NCBI GenBank assembly: GCA_949297365.1
Contig: CASFSL010000044.1
Location: 1 to 64,000 of the forward strand
Source of the DNA: an uncultured Bacteroidales bacterium
GTDB taxonomy: Bacteria; Bacteroidota; Bacteroidia; Bacteroidales; UBA932
Direction: 5' to 3'
Length of the DNA stretch: 64,000 nt
Shown: positions 24,356 to 31,480 of the stretch, piece by piece
Position numbering within the stretch: the first letter of the stretch is position 1
Layout of the letters: every line of letters begins with the position of its first letter
Notes under the pieces: generated by a model
What the model was told of the DNA's origin: nothing
Seen by the model: the letters and a program-made list of their open reading frames with translations, nothing else
The model's database searches: none
Position numbers and translations under genes: made by a program

Positions 24356-24691
24356 TTACTGGGCAGTTATCGTCACCTCATTGGCGCTGTTCTCATTTGT
24401 CTCCAGATAAGTGGCATGGAACACATACTCGCCGGCTGTTGTCGTACTGAATGTATTGCTGACATAGCAACTTTCCTGGGAGCAGAACGAACATTGTGAT
24501 GTCACGTCCACATCATCAAGCGTAACTGTGAATGTGACCATATCCTCTCCGTCAGCGGATATAGTGGTCTTGTCCGCAGAAAGCCAGAGTCCGGGATGCT
24601 CAACTTTACTTTCCTCCTCGCAGCTTGTCAGAAACGGCAGTATGCCCATCACTGCGGCGAGAATACAGATTATACCTTTTCTCATCTTCAA
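24356..24691 (-). CDS. Small lipoprotein with one Ig-like domain
   Basis: A 111-residue lipoprotein. The signal KMRKGIICILAAVMGILPFL leads to lipobox TSC (Cys about residue 24) followed by EEES. The mature part LWLSADKTTISADGEDMVTF is an Ig-like strand set similar to the N-terminal domain of Omp28-type and Big-domain proteins of Bacteroidota. Two close Cys (SFCSQESC) may form a disulfide. It seems complete, with its own terminator, although larger relatives carry an extra thioredoxin-like domain. Function unknown. Confidence 0.75.
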   Translation of the reverse strand: MKMRKGIICILAAVMGILPFLTSCEEESKVEHPGLWLSADKTTISADGEDMVTFTVTLDDVDVTSQCSFCSQESCYVSNTFSTTTAGEYVFHATYLETNENSANEVTITAQ

Positions 24692-24794
24692 AAACTTTAA
24701 ATTTAACCTTGCGCAAAATTAGGTAAAAACCATAAATCTGCAAGAAAAATCTCAATCTTATCATCATTATGCCCATGACAAAAGAAAATATTAC

Positions 24795-24802
24795 TAACTT
24801 TG
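24795..24802 (+). promoter_or_regulatory. cvpA -7 element TAACTTTG (nearly leaderless)
   Basis: Perfect -7 match ending only 6 bases before the ATG at 24809, so the transcript would start at or very near the start codon. Confidence 0.45.
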
Positions 24803-24808
24803 TCCATT

Positions 24809-25303
24809 ATGGCAGTTATAGACATCATCATCCTGGTACTGCTTTTACTGGCAGTCATAAAGGGCCTTAAGGACGGACTGATCCGTCAGGCAGGCGGAAT
24901 CGCGGGACTTTTTATCGGAATCATCCTGGCAGGCAGGTTCTCGGCCCTGCTCGCCGGCTGGCTCGGCCAGTGGGTCAACGCCTCCGAGAACATCGTCAAG
25001 ATCATTGCTTTCGTCCTCATCATCATCGCCACGTGCCTATGCATGCACCTGCTGGGCAAACTGCTTGAGAAGATCATTCAGCTCGCCACACTGGGATGGG
25101 TCAACAGGATTCTGGGCATGGTGCTGTCCATAGCCACGACCGTGCTCCTCATCGGAGTCCTGCTGTCATTGATAGAATACGTCAATGACACCTGGTTCAC
25201 TCTCGTTCCCAAAGAGGCCCTGGAGGGCTCCAAAGGCGTACAGATCATAACCTCCATCACCGACTCCGTATTCCCCTATATCAAGGATCTGTTCAAAATC
25301 TAG
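24809..25303 (+). CDS. CvpA-family membrane protein
   Basis: A 164-residue inner membrane protein with four hydrophobic helices (MAVIDIIILVLLLLAVIKGL, then GIAGLFIGIILAG, IIAFVLIIIATCLCMHLLGK and ILGMVLSIATTVLLIGVLL). The order and the GLKDGLIRQAGG motif after the first helix fit CvpA (colicin V production protein). Despite the name, CvpA is a general envelope protein, not a bacteriocin export part, so its position next to the bacteriocin-like cluster may be accidental. ATG 24809 is used, since the upstream TTG is inside the promoter. Confidence 0.85.
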   Translation: MAVIDIIILVLLLLAVIKGLKDGLIRQAGGIAGLFIGIILAGRFSALLAGWLGQWVNASENIVKIIAFVLIIIATCLCMHLLGKLLEKIIQLATLGWVNRILGMVLSIATTVLLIGVLLSLIEYVNDTWFTLVPKEALEGSKGVQIITSITDSVFPYIKDLFKI

Positions 25304-25403
25304 CCCTTTTCAACCACTTCCGTAAAAACTTTTTCGATTTTGTCAGAAGTGGTAACGGAATGTGAAATATTTTTCCATACTTTGCATCAGAAAATTCAAT
25401 GAT

Positions 25404-25556
25404 ATGGAAGAAGAGAAGAGTTTGAGGGAGATCACAGGCCGGCTGGCAGAATCCGTACTGCCGCCGATGGCATCCAGGAAAATCATCAGGTACAAGATTG
25501 CTGCAGCCGCGGCGTTTCTGCTGTCCGCACTGCCGTTCACTCCTTTTTTTATATAA
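25404..25556 (+). CDS. 50-residue membrane peptide, orphan, next to bacteriocin exporter
   Basis: Starts ATG 25404 and ends TAA 25556. It has a charged N-terminal helix (EEEKSLREITGRLAESV) and a C-terminal hydrophobic segment (AAAAAFLLSALPFTPFFI) that may span the membrane. It has no double-glycine site, so it is not an obvious precursor. Its place 28 bases before the C39-peptidase exporter suggests a role in that system, such as an immunity or accessory peptide, but this is inference. I do not recognise the family. Confidence 0.55.
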   Translation: MEEEKSLREITGRLAESVLPPMASRKIIRYKIAAAAAFLLSALPFTPFFI

Positions 25557-25583
25557 TCAAGACACATTCTGGAGGAGCGGGAT

Positions 25584-27680
25584 ATGGAGAAGGAGATCAG
25601 AATCAGACAACAGGACCGGAATGACTGCGCCGCCGCATGTGTCGCGTCAGTATGTGCCCATTACGGACTCAGGCTGCCCCTTATAAGGATACGGGAGGCC
25701 TGCGGGACAAACGCGGACGGCACCACCATGCAGGGCGTCATCGACGCCTGCGGCAAGCTGGGACTTGAAGCGGCCGGACTGAAAGCGAAGGACAAGGACA
25801 TGAACAGTCTCCGTAATGTGGAGAGGCCCGTCATACTGCACCTGGAGAAGAAAAGCGGATGGCTGCATTTCGTGGTCCTCTACGGGATGGACAAGGACCA
25901 TGCCCGGATCATGGACCCCGAAGACGGAAGGATGCACAGGACCAGTCTGAAAGAGTTGGAAGAAGAATGGAGCGGCTACATCATAGCCGTCACCCCTTCG
26001 CCGATGTTCAGAAAAGGGGACATGAGGACCGACATCCTCGGCCGGTTCAAGGACATTCTCTCATTCTACAGGAAGGAGCTGGCACTGGTACTGGCAGGCT
26101 CGGCCGCCTACATAGCCGCCACGCTGAGCATATCCGTATTCCTGCAGAGGATCATCGATTCGGTCATACCGGCGGGCAACCGCAACGGGCTGCTGACCGC
26201 AGGCGCGGTCATGATATGTCTTGCCCTGCTGTGCTGGTACATATCCTACGTAAGGTCCGTCCTGCTGGTACGCACCAGTATCAAGATAGACTGCCGCCTC
26301 ATCACGGAATATTTCCGCAAGGTGTTCTCGCTGCCGCTGTCGTTCTTCAACTCCATGAGCAGCGGAGAGCTCAACTCCAGAGTATCCGACGCCTACCGCA
26401 TACGGTCGTTCATCACCGAAAGGCTGCTGCTGATGACGATAAGCGTCATCACCCTGACCATAGCCACCGCCGTGCTCATGACCTTCTACTGGAAACTCAC
26501 ACTGATCGTCCTGAGCTTCATACCGCTGTTCGTCCTGCTGTACATAGTCTCGGACAGGCTCAACAGAAAGGTCAACCGGCGGATCATAGAGGAGAACGCC
26601 AGGTTCGAGCAGACCAGCATCGAGCAGCTCTCCGCAGTCAGGGACGTAAAATATTTCAATTCCGAGAAAGAGGCTGTAAGGAAAATAGAGACACAGTACT
26701 TCAGGACGGCATCCGCACTGTATGGCGGAGGAGTGCTGGCATCTGTCGTCGGCTCCGTCTCCGACACTGTCAGCCGGGCGGTATATCTTACGACCCTGCT
26801 CGCGGGAGCGTTTTTCGTACTGAACTCCGAGCTGACCATAGGAGAACTGGTTTCCTTCATATCCATGACCACCGTCTTCAGCTCTCCCGTAGTCCTGCTC
26901 ATCGAGAGCAGCCGGGAAATTACCGAAGCCAGGATATCAGCGGAGAGGATATTCGACATCCTGGACCTGGAAGGAGAAGAGCCCACAGGGACAGTAAGGT
27001 TCCAGCCGGCACAGGACGACATTATCGAGGCCAGAGACATCTGCTTCTCATTCCCCGGAAGAGAGCAGCTGCTGGACGGACTCTCGTTCAGGATCCTGCC
27101 CGGAAAGACCAACCTCATACTCGGAACCAACGGCAGCGGCAAGAGCACCGTCGCGGCACTGCTGATGCGGGGCTATGCGCCCCAGAGCGGAAGCATCACC
27201 GCCGGCGGAGTGGACATACAGACCATCCCGCTGGACACCTGGCGGAAATATATCTCGATAGTCCCGCAGAAGCCGGAAATATCCGACGGAAGCATACTGG
27301 ACAACATCGTAATGGGAGACAGGGACTACGACATGCGTTCCGTCACTGCCGTATGCGCCATGGCCGGCCTGGCCCGCACGATAGAGAACATGCCGGGCGG
27401 CATAATGGCCCATACCGGCGAGCATGGATGCAGACTGTCCGGGGGAGAAAGGCAGAAGATTGCCCTGGCCAGAGCCCTGTACCGACAGCCCAAAGTACTG
27501 ATTCTGGACGAGGCGGCCACATTTCTGGACCAGGAGAGCCGCAAGAGGCTGACTGACACTATCTGTCTTCTTAAAGAGCACAATATCACGACAGTACTCA
27601 TATCCCACGAGGAGCAGGCACTGGACATTGCCGACAATATAATAGATCTATCACATAAGAACGCGCGTTCACAGGCGTAA
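25584..27680 (+). CDS. Peptidase C39-containing ABC exporter (PCAT, LagD/ComA-type)
   Basis: A 698-residue inner membrane protein that cleaves double-glycine leaders and exports the mature peptide. Residues 1-135 are a C39 peptidase: catalytic Cys15 in QQDRNDCAAAC, His95 in GWLHFVVLYG and Asp111 in RIMDPEDG. About six transmembrane helices follow (160-430). The ATPase has Walker A GTNGSGKST (about 514-522), the signature LSGGERQKIALARALY and the D-loop motif LILDEAATFLD. A good ribosome site (GGAGGAG) lies before ATG 25584. It is followed directly by two double-glycine peptide genes. All three catalytic residues are intact, so it should be active. Confidence 0.95.
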   Translation: MEKEIRIRQQDRNDCAAACVASVCAHYGLRLPLIRIREACGTNADGTTMQGVIDACGKLGLEAAGLKAKDKDMNSLRNVERPVILHLEKKSGWLHFVVLYGMDKDHARIMDPEDGRMHRTSLKELEEEWSGYIIAVTPSPMFRKGDMRTDILGRFKDILSFYRKELALVLAGSAAYIAATLSISVFLQRIIDSVIPAGNRNGLLTAGAVMICLALLCWYISYVRSVLLVRTSIKIDCRLITEYFRKVFSLPLSFFNSMSSGELNSRVSDAYRIRSFITERLLLMTISVITLTIATAVLMTFYWKLTLIVLSFIPLFVLLYIVSDRLNRKVNRRIIEENARFEQTSIEQLSAVRDVKYFNSEKEAVRKIETQYFRTASALYGGGVLASVVGSVSDTVSRAVYLTTLLAGAFFVLNSELTIGELVSFISMTTVFSSPVVLLIESSREITEARISAERIFDILDLEGEEPTGTVRFQPAQDDIIEARDICFSFPGREQLLDGLSFRILPGKTNLILGTNGSGKSTVAALLMRGYAPQSGSITAGGVDIQTIPLDTWRKYISIVPQKPEISDGSILDNIVMGDRDYDMRSVTAVCAMAGLARTIENMPGGIMAHTGEHGCRLSGGERQKIALARALYRQPKVLILDEAATFLDQESRKRLTDTICLLKEHNITTVLISHEEQALDIADNIIDLSHKNARSQA

Positions 27681-27704
27681 GCCGCAGCGCCTTTTATCTG
27701 CGGC
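27681..27704 (+). other. Hairpin between exporter and peptide genes
   Basis: GCCGCAG (27681-27687) and CTGCGGC (27698-27704) form a perfect 7-bp stem with a 10-base loop, right after the exporter stop. No T-run follows, so it is not a normal terminator; it may stabilise or separate the mRNA of the peptide genes. Confidence 0.5.
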
Positions 27705-27726
27705 ACAACATAAAACATCTAATATC

Positions 27727-27915
27727 ATGGAAAGAATTATTCAAAGGTATGAAGGGTTTGAATGTGTTAATTCTGACCTTTGCGCCACCGTCCGCGGGGG
27801 TGCCGGCCTATGGGGCAAAATCGTAAAATTCTTCGCTGAGAACTTCGACCAGTTCCTGATGGGATTCATGGAAGGATGGACCGGCCAGGAGATTGTAGGA
27901 TCATTGACAAGATAA
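27727..27915 (+). CDS. Double-glycine-leader peptide 1 (candidate bacteriocin subunit)
   Basis: A 62-residue peptide. The leader MERIIQRYEGFECVNSDLCA runs on to TVRGG at residues 21-25, with V at -4 and V at -12, compatible with C39 processing. The predicted mature part is 37 residues (starting AGLWGKIVKFFAENF), rich in Trp and Phe, amphipathic, of slightly negative net charge, and has a GxxxG motif (GFMEG). No family is recognised by eye. The neighbours, the C39 exporter just upstream and a second such peptide just downstream, support a secreted, probably antibacterial peptide. A two-peptide bacteriocin is the best guess; a signalling peptide is the main alternative. Confidence 0.75.
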   Translation: MERIIQRYEGFECVNSDLCATVRGGAGLWGKIVKFFAENFDQFLMGFMEGWTGQEIVGSLTR

Positions 27916-27926
27916 GACCTGCGGTT

Positions 27927-28103
27927 ATGGAACAGTTCATTACACTCAGACGAAGCGAGACCTGCGCCGTCATCGGCGGCGGGACAAATACTACTGAAGG
28001 AAGAGTTGCCCGTATGCTGGGCCGCCTTGTAGGCGCGGCACTCAGGGCCCTCTACGACCTACTCAGAAACGGAAACAAGCCACAGGCTGCTCCCGCGTTC
28101 TAG
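27927..28103 (+). CDS. Double-glycine-leader peptide 2 (candidate bacteriocin subunit)
   Basis: A 58-residue peptide starting at ATG 27927, 12 bases after peptide 1. The leader is MEQFITLRRSETCAVIGGG; it shares the pattern C-A-T/V-V/I-R/G-G-G with peptide 1 at the same distance from the cut. The predicted mature part (39 residues, TNTTEGRVARMLGRLVGAAL onward) is strongly cationic (about +4) with an amphipathic helix and a GxxxG motif (GRLVG), then a Pro-rich tail (KPQAAPAF). The longer open frame from 27876 overlaps peptide 1 and is not used. The pairing of a near-neutral and a cationic peptide, both with GxxxG, is typical of class IIb bacteriocins. Confidence 0.75.
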   Translation: MEQFITLRRSETCAVIGGGTNTTEGRVARMLGRLVGAALRALYDLLRNGNKPQAAPAF

Positions 28104-28109
28104 TATACC

Positions 28110-28150
28110 AGGGCCTGCCTGCGGATAACAGCACGGGGCAGGCCCTTTAT
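28110..28150 (+). terminator. Intrinsic terminator after the two peptide genes
   Basis: GGGCCTGCC (28111-28119) and GGCAGGCCC (28137-28145) form a 9-bp GC stem followed by TTTATCAG and a T-rich tract. It separates the exporter-peptide genes from the TolC-adaptor genes. Confidence 0.8.
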
Positions 28151-28162
28151 CAGTATTTTTAT

Positions 28163-28170
28163 TATTTTTG
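28163..28170 (+). promoter_or_regulatory. TolC-adaptor operon -7 element TATTTTTG
   Basis: Perfect TAnnTTTG match, 25 bases before the ATG at 28196 and after the terminator, so the outer membrane protein and adaptor can be made apart from the peptides. Confidence 0.5.
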
Positions 28171-28195
28171 TATCCGTTTTACAGCACAGACAGGC

Positions 28196-29536
28196 ATGAG
28201 CCGCATAAGAAATATCCTGATCTCAGTTCTGATACTGACACTCTCCCCTGCCCTGAGAGCACAGGAGACATGGACTCTGGAGAAATGCATTGAATATGCC
28301 TGGAGCAACAACCTGTCCATCAAGCAGCAGAACATCGAGGTCTCCCGAAGCGAGGCCCAACTGCTTCAGGACAAGCTGGACTTTGCTCCCAGTCTCAATG
28401 TCTCTTTCGGGCACAACCTCAACTGGGGCCGCTCAGTAGACCTCCAGAACCTGGAAATCATACACAACAAACTGTCCCAGAGCACCAGCGCGTCGGCAAA
28501 TGCCTCAATATACCTGCTGGACGGCCTGTCAAAGCTGTACGGTCTTAAAAGCAGTCAGAAGAGTCTGGAGATATCCATACAGGAAGTCGAGAGGCTCAAG
28601 GACGAGATATCCGTCTCCATCGCCAAGAGTTACCTGCAGATACTTCTGGCCCGGGAAATACTTGCCGCTGCGGAAGAGAGCTTCCATTCGCTCCAGGAGC
28701 AGAGAGACAGGACCCGGCTGCTGGTAGAGGCCGGCAGTCAGCCCTACACTTCCCTGCTGGACATAGAGTCCCAGCTGGCCTCCGAGAGAGTGCAGGTTGT
28801 CACGGCCGAGAGCCAGGTCAGGACCAACACCCTGGCCCTTCAGCAGCTGCTGGACCTGCAGTACAGTCCGGACTTCCGTATAGCCGTGCCGGATATCGAC
28901 TACATCATACAGGGATACACTGCCGACAATATCGACGAGATCTATGCCGGAGCTCTGTCCATGCCCGTGATACAGAGTGCCAGACTGGCCCTGGACAAAG
29001 GAGAGCTGGATCTGAAGTCAGCCAAAGGCCAGCTCTACCCGAAGATATCCCTGTCAGCCAGCTACGGGACCTTCTACAGTTCCTCCACCTTCGCCCCGGA
29101 CGGAAGCGTATATCCGTTCTTCGAGCAGTTTCGGGACAACATCAATCCGTCCATAACCGTCGGCCTGAGTATCCCGATCTTCAACAACTGGAGCGTCAAG
29201 ACCAACGTCAGAAACGCCAGGCTGGCCAGAGAGAGTCTGGAACTGGAGCTCAGGACCAAGGAGCAGACTCTATACAAGGAGATACAGACTGCCGTCACTG
29301 AAGCCGAGACCTATTACCGTCAGATGGAAGCAGCCGAGGCCAATGTCGCATCCATGCAGGAATCATTCAGATACGTGGAGGAGAAGTTCAACTCCGGTGT
29401 CCTGAACGGTACCGACTATACCGTAGCCAGGGCCAACCTGTTCAAAGCCAGATCAGAATACCTGCAGGCCAGGTACCAATTCGTATTCCAATTGAAAATC
29501 ATAGACTTTTATAAAGGGATACCTATGTCACTATAA
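28196..29536 (+). CDS. TolC-family outer membrane efflux protein
   Basis: A 446-residue outer membrane protein. The signal peptide is at 1-22 (ISVLILTLSPALRAQ), followed by the TolC start LEKCIEYAWSNNLSIKQQNI. Two repeats of long helices and short barrel strands are evident; LKSAKGQLYPKISLSASYG and VGLSIPIFNNWSVKTNVR are the second-repeat barrel strands. It would form the outer channel of a type I or MacAB-like exporter. With the C39 exporter and the MacA-like adaptor it gives the three parts needed to carry a peptide through both membranes. No ABC permease of MacB type is next to it, supporting use with the C39 exporter. Confidence 0.92.
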   Translation: MSRIRNILISVLILTLSPALRAQETWTLEKCIEYAWSNNLSIKQQNIEVSRSEAQLLQDKLDFAPSLNVSFGHNLNWGRSVDLQNLEIIHNKLSQSTSASANASIYLLDGLSKLYGLKSSQKSLEISIQEVERLKDEISVSIAKSYLQILLAREILAAAEESFHSLQEQRDRTRLLVEAGSQPYTSLLDIESQLASERVQVVTAESQVRTNTLALQQLLDLQYSPDFRIAVPDIDYIIQGYTADNIDEIYAGALSMPVIQSARLALDKGELDLKSAKGQLYPKISLSASYGTFYSSSTFAPDGSVYPFFEQFRDNINPSITVGLSIPIFNNWSVKTNVRNARLARESLELELRTKEQTLYKEIQTAVTEAETYYRQMEAAEANVASMQESFRYVEEKFNSGVLNGTDYTVARANLFKARSEYLQARYQFVFQLKIIDFYKGIPMSL

Positions 29537-29538
29537 TT

Positions 29539-30762
29539 ATGGGAAAGAAAAGAAAAGGCATAAGATACACTATCATCGTCATGGCCGCAGCTGTGACGGC
29601 CGCCGTCCTGTTTGCTCTGCTAAGGACGGACAAGGGCGAGCTTGTCGTCATCAACCGTCCGACGAGAGAGACCATCATAGAGAAGATACCTGCAAACGGA
29701 AAGATACGTCCTGTGACGGAAGTTAAGATAAGTCCCGATGTCTCAGGAGAGATTATCGAGCTCAACGTGGACGAGGGCGACAGAGTCCGGAAAGGAGACC
29801 TGATTATCAAGATCCGGCAGGATGTCTACATATCCTTGAGAGACAGGGCGGAGGCATCCCTCAACTCCACGAAGGCCCAGTACCGGCAGCAGAAAGCCGC
29901 TTTTGACCAGGCCGAGCAGAATTACAACCGCAACCGGGACCTCTATGAGAAACGGGCCATCTCCCTGCAGGAGTTCGAGGCCAGCACCGCTGAGTACGGA
30001 ATGGCCGCGGAACAGCTGAAGGCCGCCGAGTACAACATTGAAAGTGCCACCGCCTCATTGAGCGAGGCCGAGGAGAACCTGACCAAGACCGTCATATACT
30101 CCCCTATCGACGGCATCATATCCAGCCTTAGCGTAGAGAAAGGAGAAAGGGTCGTGGGCACCTCCCAGATGGCCGGAACCGAGATGCTGCGGATAGCCGA
30201 CTTCAACATGATGGAAGTGCTCGTGGATGTCAACGAGAATGACATCATACGCATAACAAAAGGCGACACGGCCGATATCGATGTGGACGCATACCCGGAC
30301 AGACGGTTCAAGGGAGTGGTCACTCAGATCGCCAATTCGGCGAAAAACCTTACGGCAGCCACCTCCGCCCTTACGGACGTAACCAACTTCGAGGTCAGGA
30401 TCCGGCTGCTGCCGGCATCCTACGCAGACCTGCTGGAAAAAGACCCCATCCCGTTCAGGCCGGGCATGTCCGCATCGGTAGAGATAGAGACTGACAGACA
30501 GGACAATGCCCTGACCGTCCCCCTGCAGGCCGTCACTTCCGAAGAGTGCATATTCACATACGACCCGTCCACGGCCACCGTCAGCTCCGTCAAGGTGAGC
30601 ACGGGCATCCAGAGTATAGAGAACATCCAGATAACAGGAGGTCTGGAAGACGCGGACTCCACCTGGATCGTCACCGGACCGTACAGCACCGTGAACAGGG
30701 TACTGGAGGACGGGGTGAAAGTCAATGCCGAGATAGAAAAACACAACGATGATGAACGATAA
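29539..30762 (+). CDS. Periplasmic adaptor (MacA/HlyD-like membrane fusion protein)
   Basis: A 407-residue inner-membrane-anchored adaptor. One N-terminal helix (YTIIVMAAAVTAAVLFALL) anchors it. The lipoyl half-motif EVKISPDVSGEIIELNVDEG, a long coiled coil (about 100-200; QQKAAFDQAEQNYNRNRDLY) and the second lipoyl half IYSPIDGIISSLSVEKGERV follow, then beta-barrel and membrane-proximal domains. The form is that of MacA-type adaptors. MacA normally works with MacB, absent here. The gene starts two bases after the TolC stop and overlaps tsaB by 14 bases. Confidence 0.9.
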   Translation: MGKKRKGIRYTIIVMAAAVTAAVLFALLRTDKGELVVINRPTRETIIEKIPANGKIRPVTEVKISPDVSGEIIELNVDEGDRVRKGDLIIKIRQDVYISLRDRAEASLNSTKAQYRQQKAAFDQAEQNYNRNRDLYEKRAISLQEFEASTAEYGMAAEQLKAAEYNIESATASLSEAEENLTKTVIYSPIDGIISSLSVEKGERVVGTSQMAGTEMLRIADFNMMEVLVDVNENDIIRITKGDTADIDVDAYPDRRFKGVVTQIANSAKNLTAATSALTDVTNFEVRIRLLPASYADLLEKDPIPFRPGMSASVEIETDRQDNALTVPLQAVTSEECIFTYDPSTATVSSVKVSTGIQSIENIQITGGLEDADSTWIVTGPYSTVNRVLEDGVKVNAEIEKHNDDER

Positions 30763-31480
30763 GATACTGCTTATAGAGACGGCCACGGACGTTTGTTCCG
30801 CAGCCATAACAGACGGAAAAGGGATTATTTCCGCCAGATACACATCCGAGCCCAAGAGTCAGGCATCAGGACTCGCTCCGATGATTGACGAAGTCCTGAA
30901 AGAGGCCGGTCTTTCCGCCAAAGATCTGTCGGCCGTAGCCGTCAGCTCCGGACCGGGTTCCTACACAGGACTCCGGGTAGGCGTATCGACCGCAAAGGGT
31001 ATATGCTTCGGAACAGGCCTGCCGCTTATCGCGGTAGAGACCCTGGAAGCAATAGCCTGCGGTGCTCTGAGTACCGGGAACATATCCTCCGATACCCTGA
31101 TCATTCCCATGATTGATGCCAGAAGGATGGAGGTGTACACGGCCCTGTTCGACTCCTCGGGACGCAGGATATCCGACACAAGAGCTGTCATCCTTGAGCC
31201 GGATACATTCGCCGGAGAGATAGCCGGATACGGACACCTGATATTCACCGGAGACGGAGCCGGGAAATACAGGCAGGTCATCAATCCTGAGTACCTGGAC
31301 AGATGCACATTCATAGCAAGCCATCCCGATGCCGCATATATGGCGGAACCGGCCCGCAGGGCATATACGGAAAAACGGTTCGAGGATGTAGCCTACTTCG
31401 AACCGTTCTACCTTAAAGAATTTATTGCAGCAAGTCCGTCCAGGAAACTGGATGCCGTCCTGCATCCGGACAAATCATAG
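30749..31480 (+). CDS. tsaB: tRNA N6-threonylcarbamoyladenosine protein TsaB
   Basis: A 243-residue protein of the ASKHA fold that partners TsaD in making t6A37 in ANN-decoding tRNAs. Characteristic sequence is ILLIETATDVCSAAITDG at the N-terminus and VSSGPGSYTGLRVGVSTAKG. Either of the two first Met codons (30749, 30752) may start it. It overlaps the adaptor gene by 14 bases, so it is probably co-transcribed by chance of location. The 3' end overlaps the convergent thioredoxin-like gene by 6 bases. Confidence 0.94.
   Translation: MMNDKILLIETATDVCSAAITDGKGIISARYTSEPKSQASGLAPMIDEVLKEAGLSAKDLSAVAVSSGPGSYTGLRVGVSTAKGICFGTGLPLIAVETLEAIACGALSTGNISSDTLIIPMIDARRMEVYTALFDSSGRRISDTRAVILEPDTFAGEIAGYGHLIFTGDGAGKYRQVINPEYLDRCTFIASHPDAAYMAEPARRAYTEKRFEDVAYFEPFYLKEFIAASPSRKLDAVLHPDKS

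Noticed and set aside
24809..25303. CvpA as a true part of the bacteriocin system
   Set aside because: CvpA is widespread as a general envelope protein and, despite its name, is not an export component; it is not co-regulated by any visible signal.
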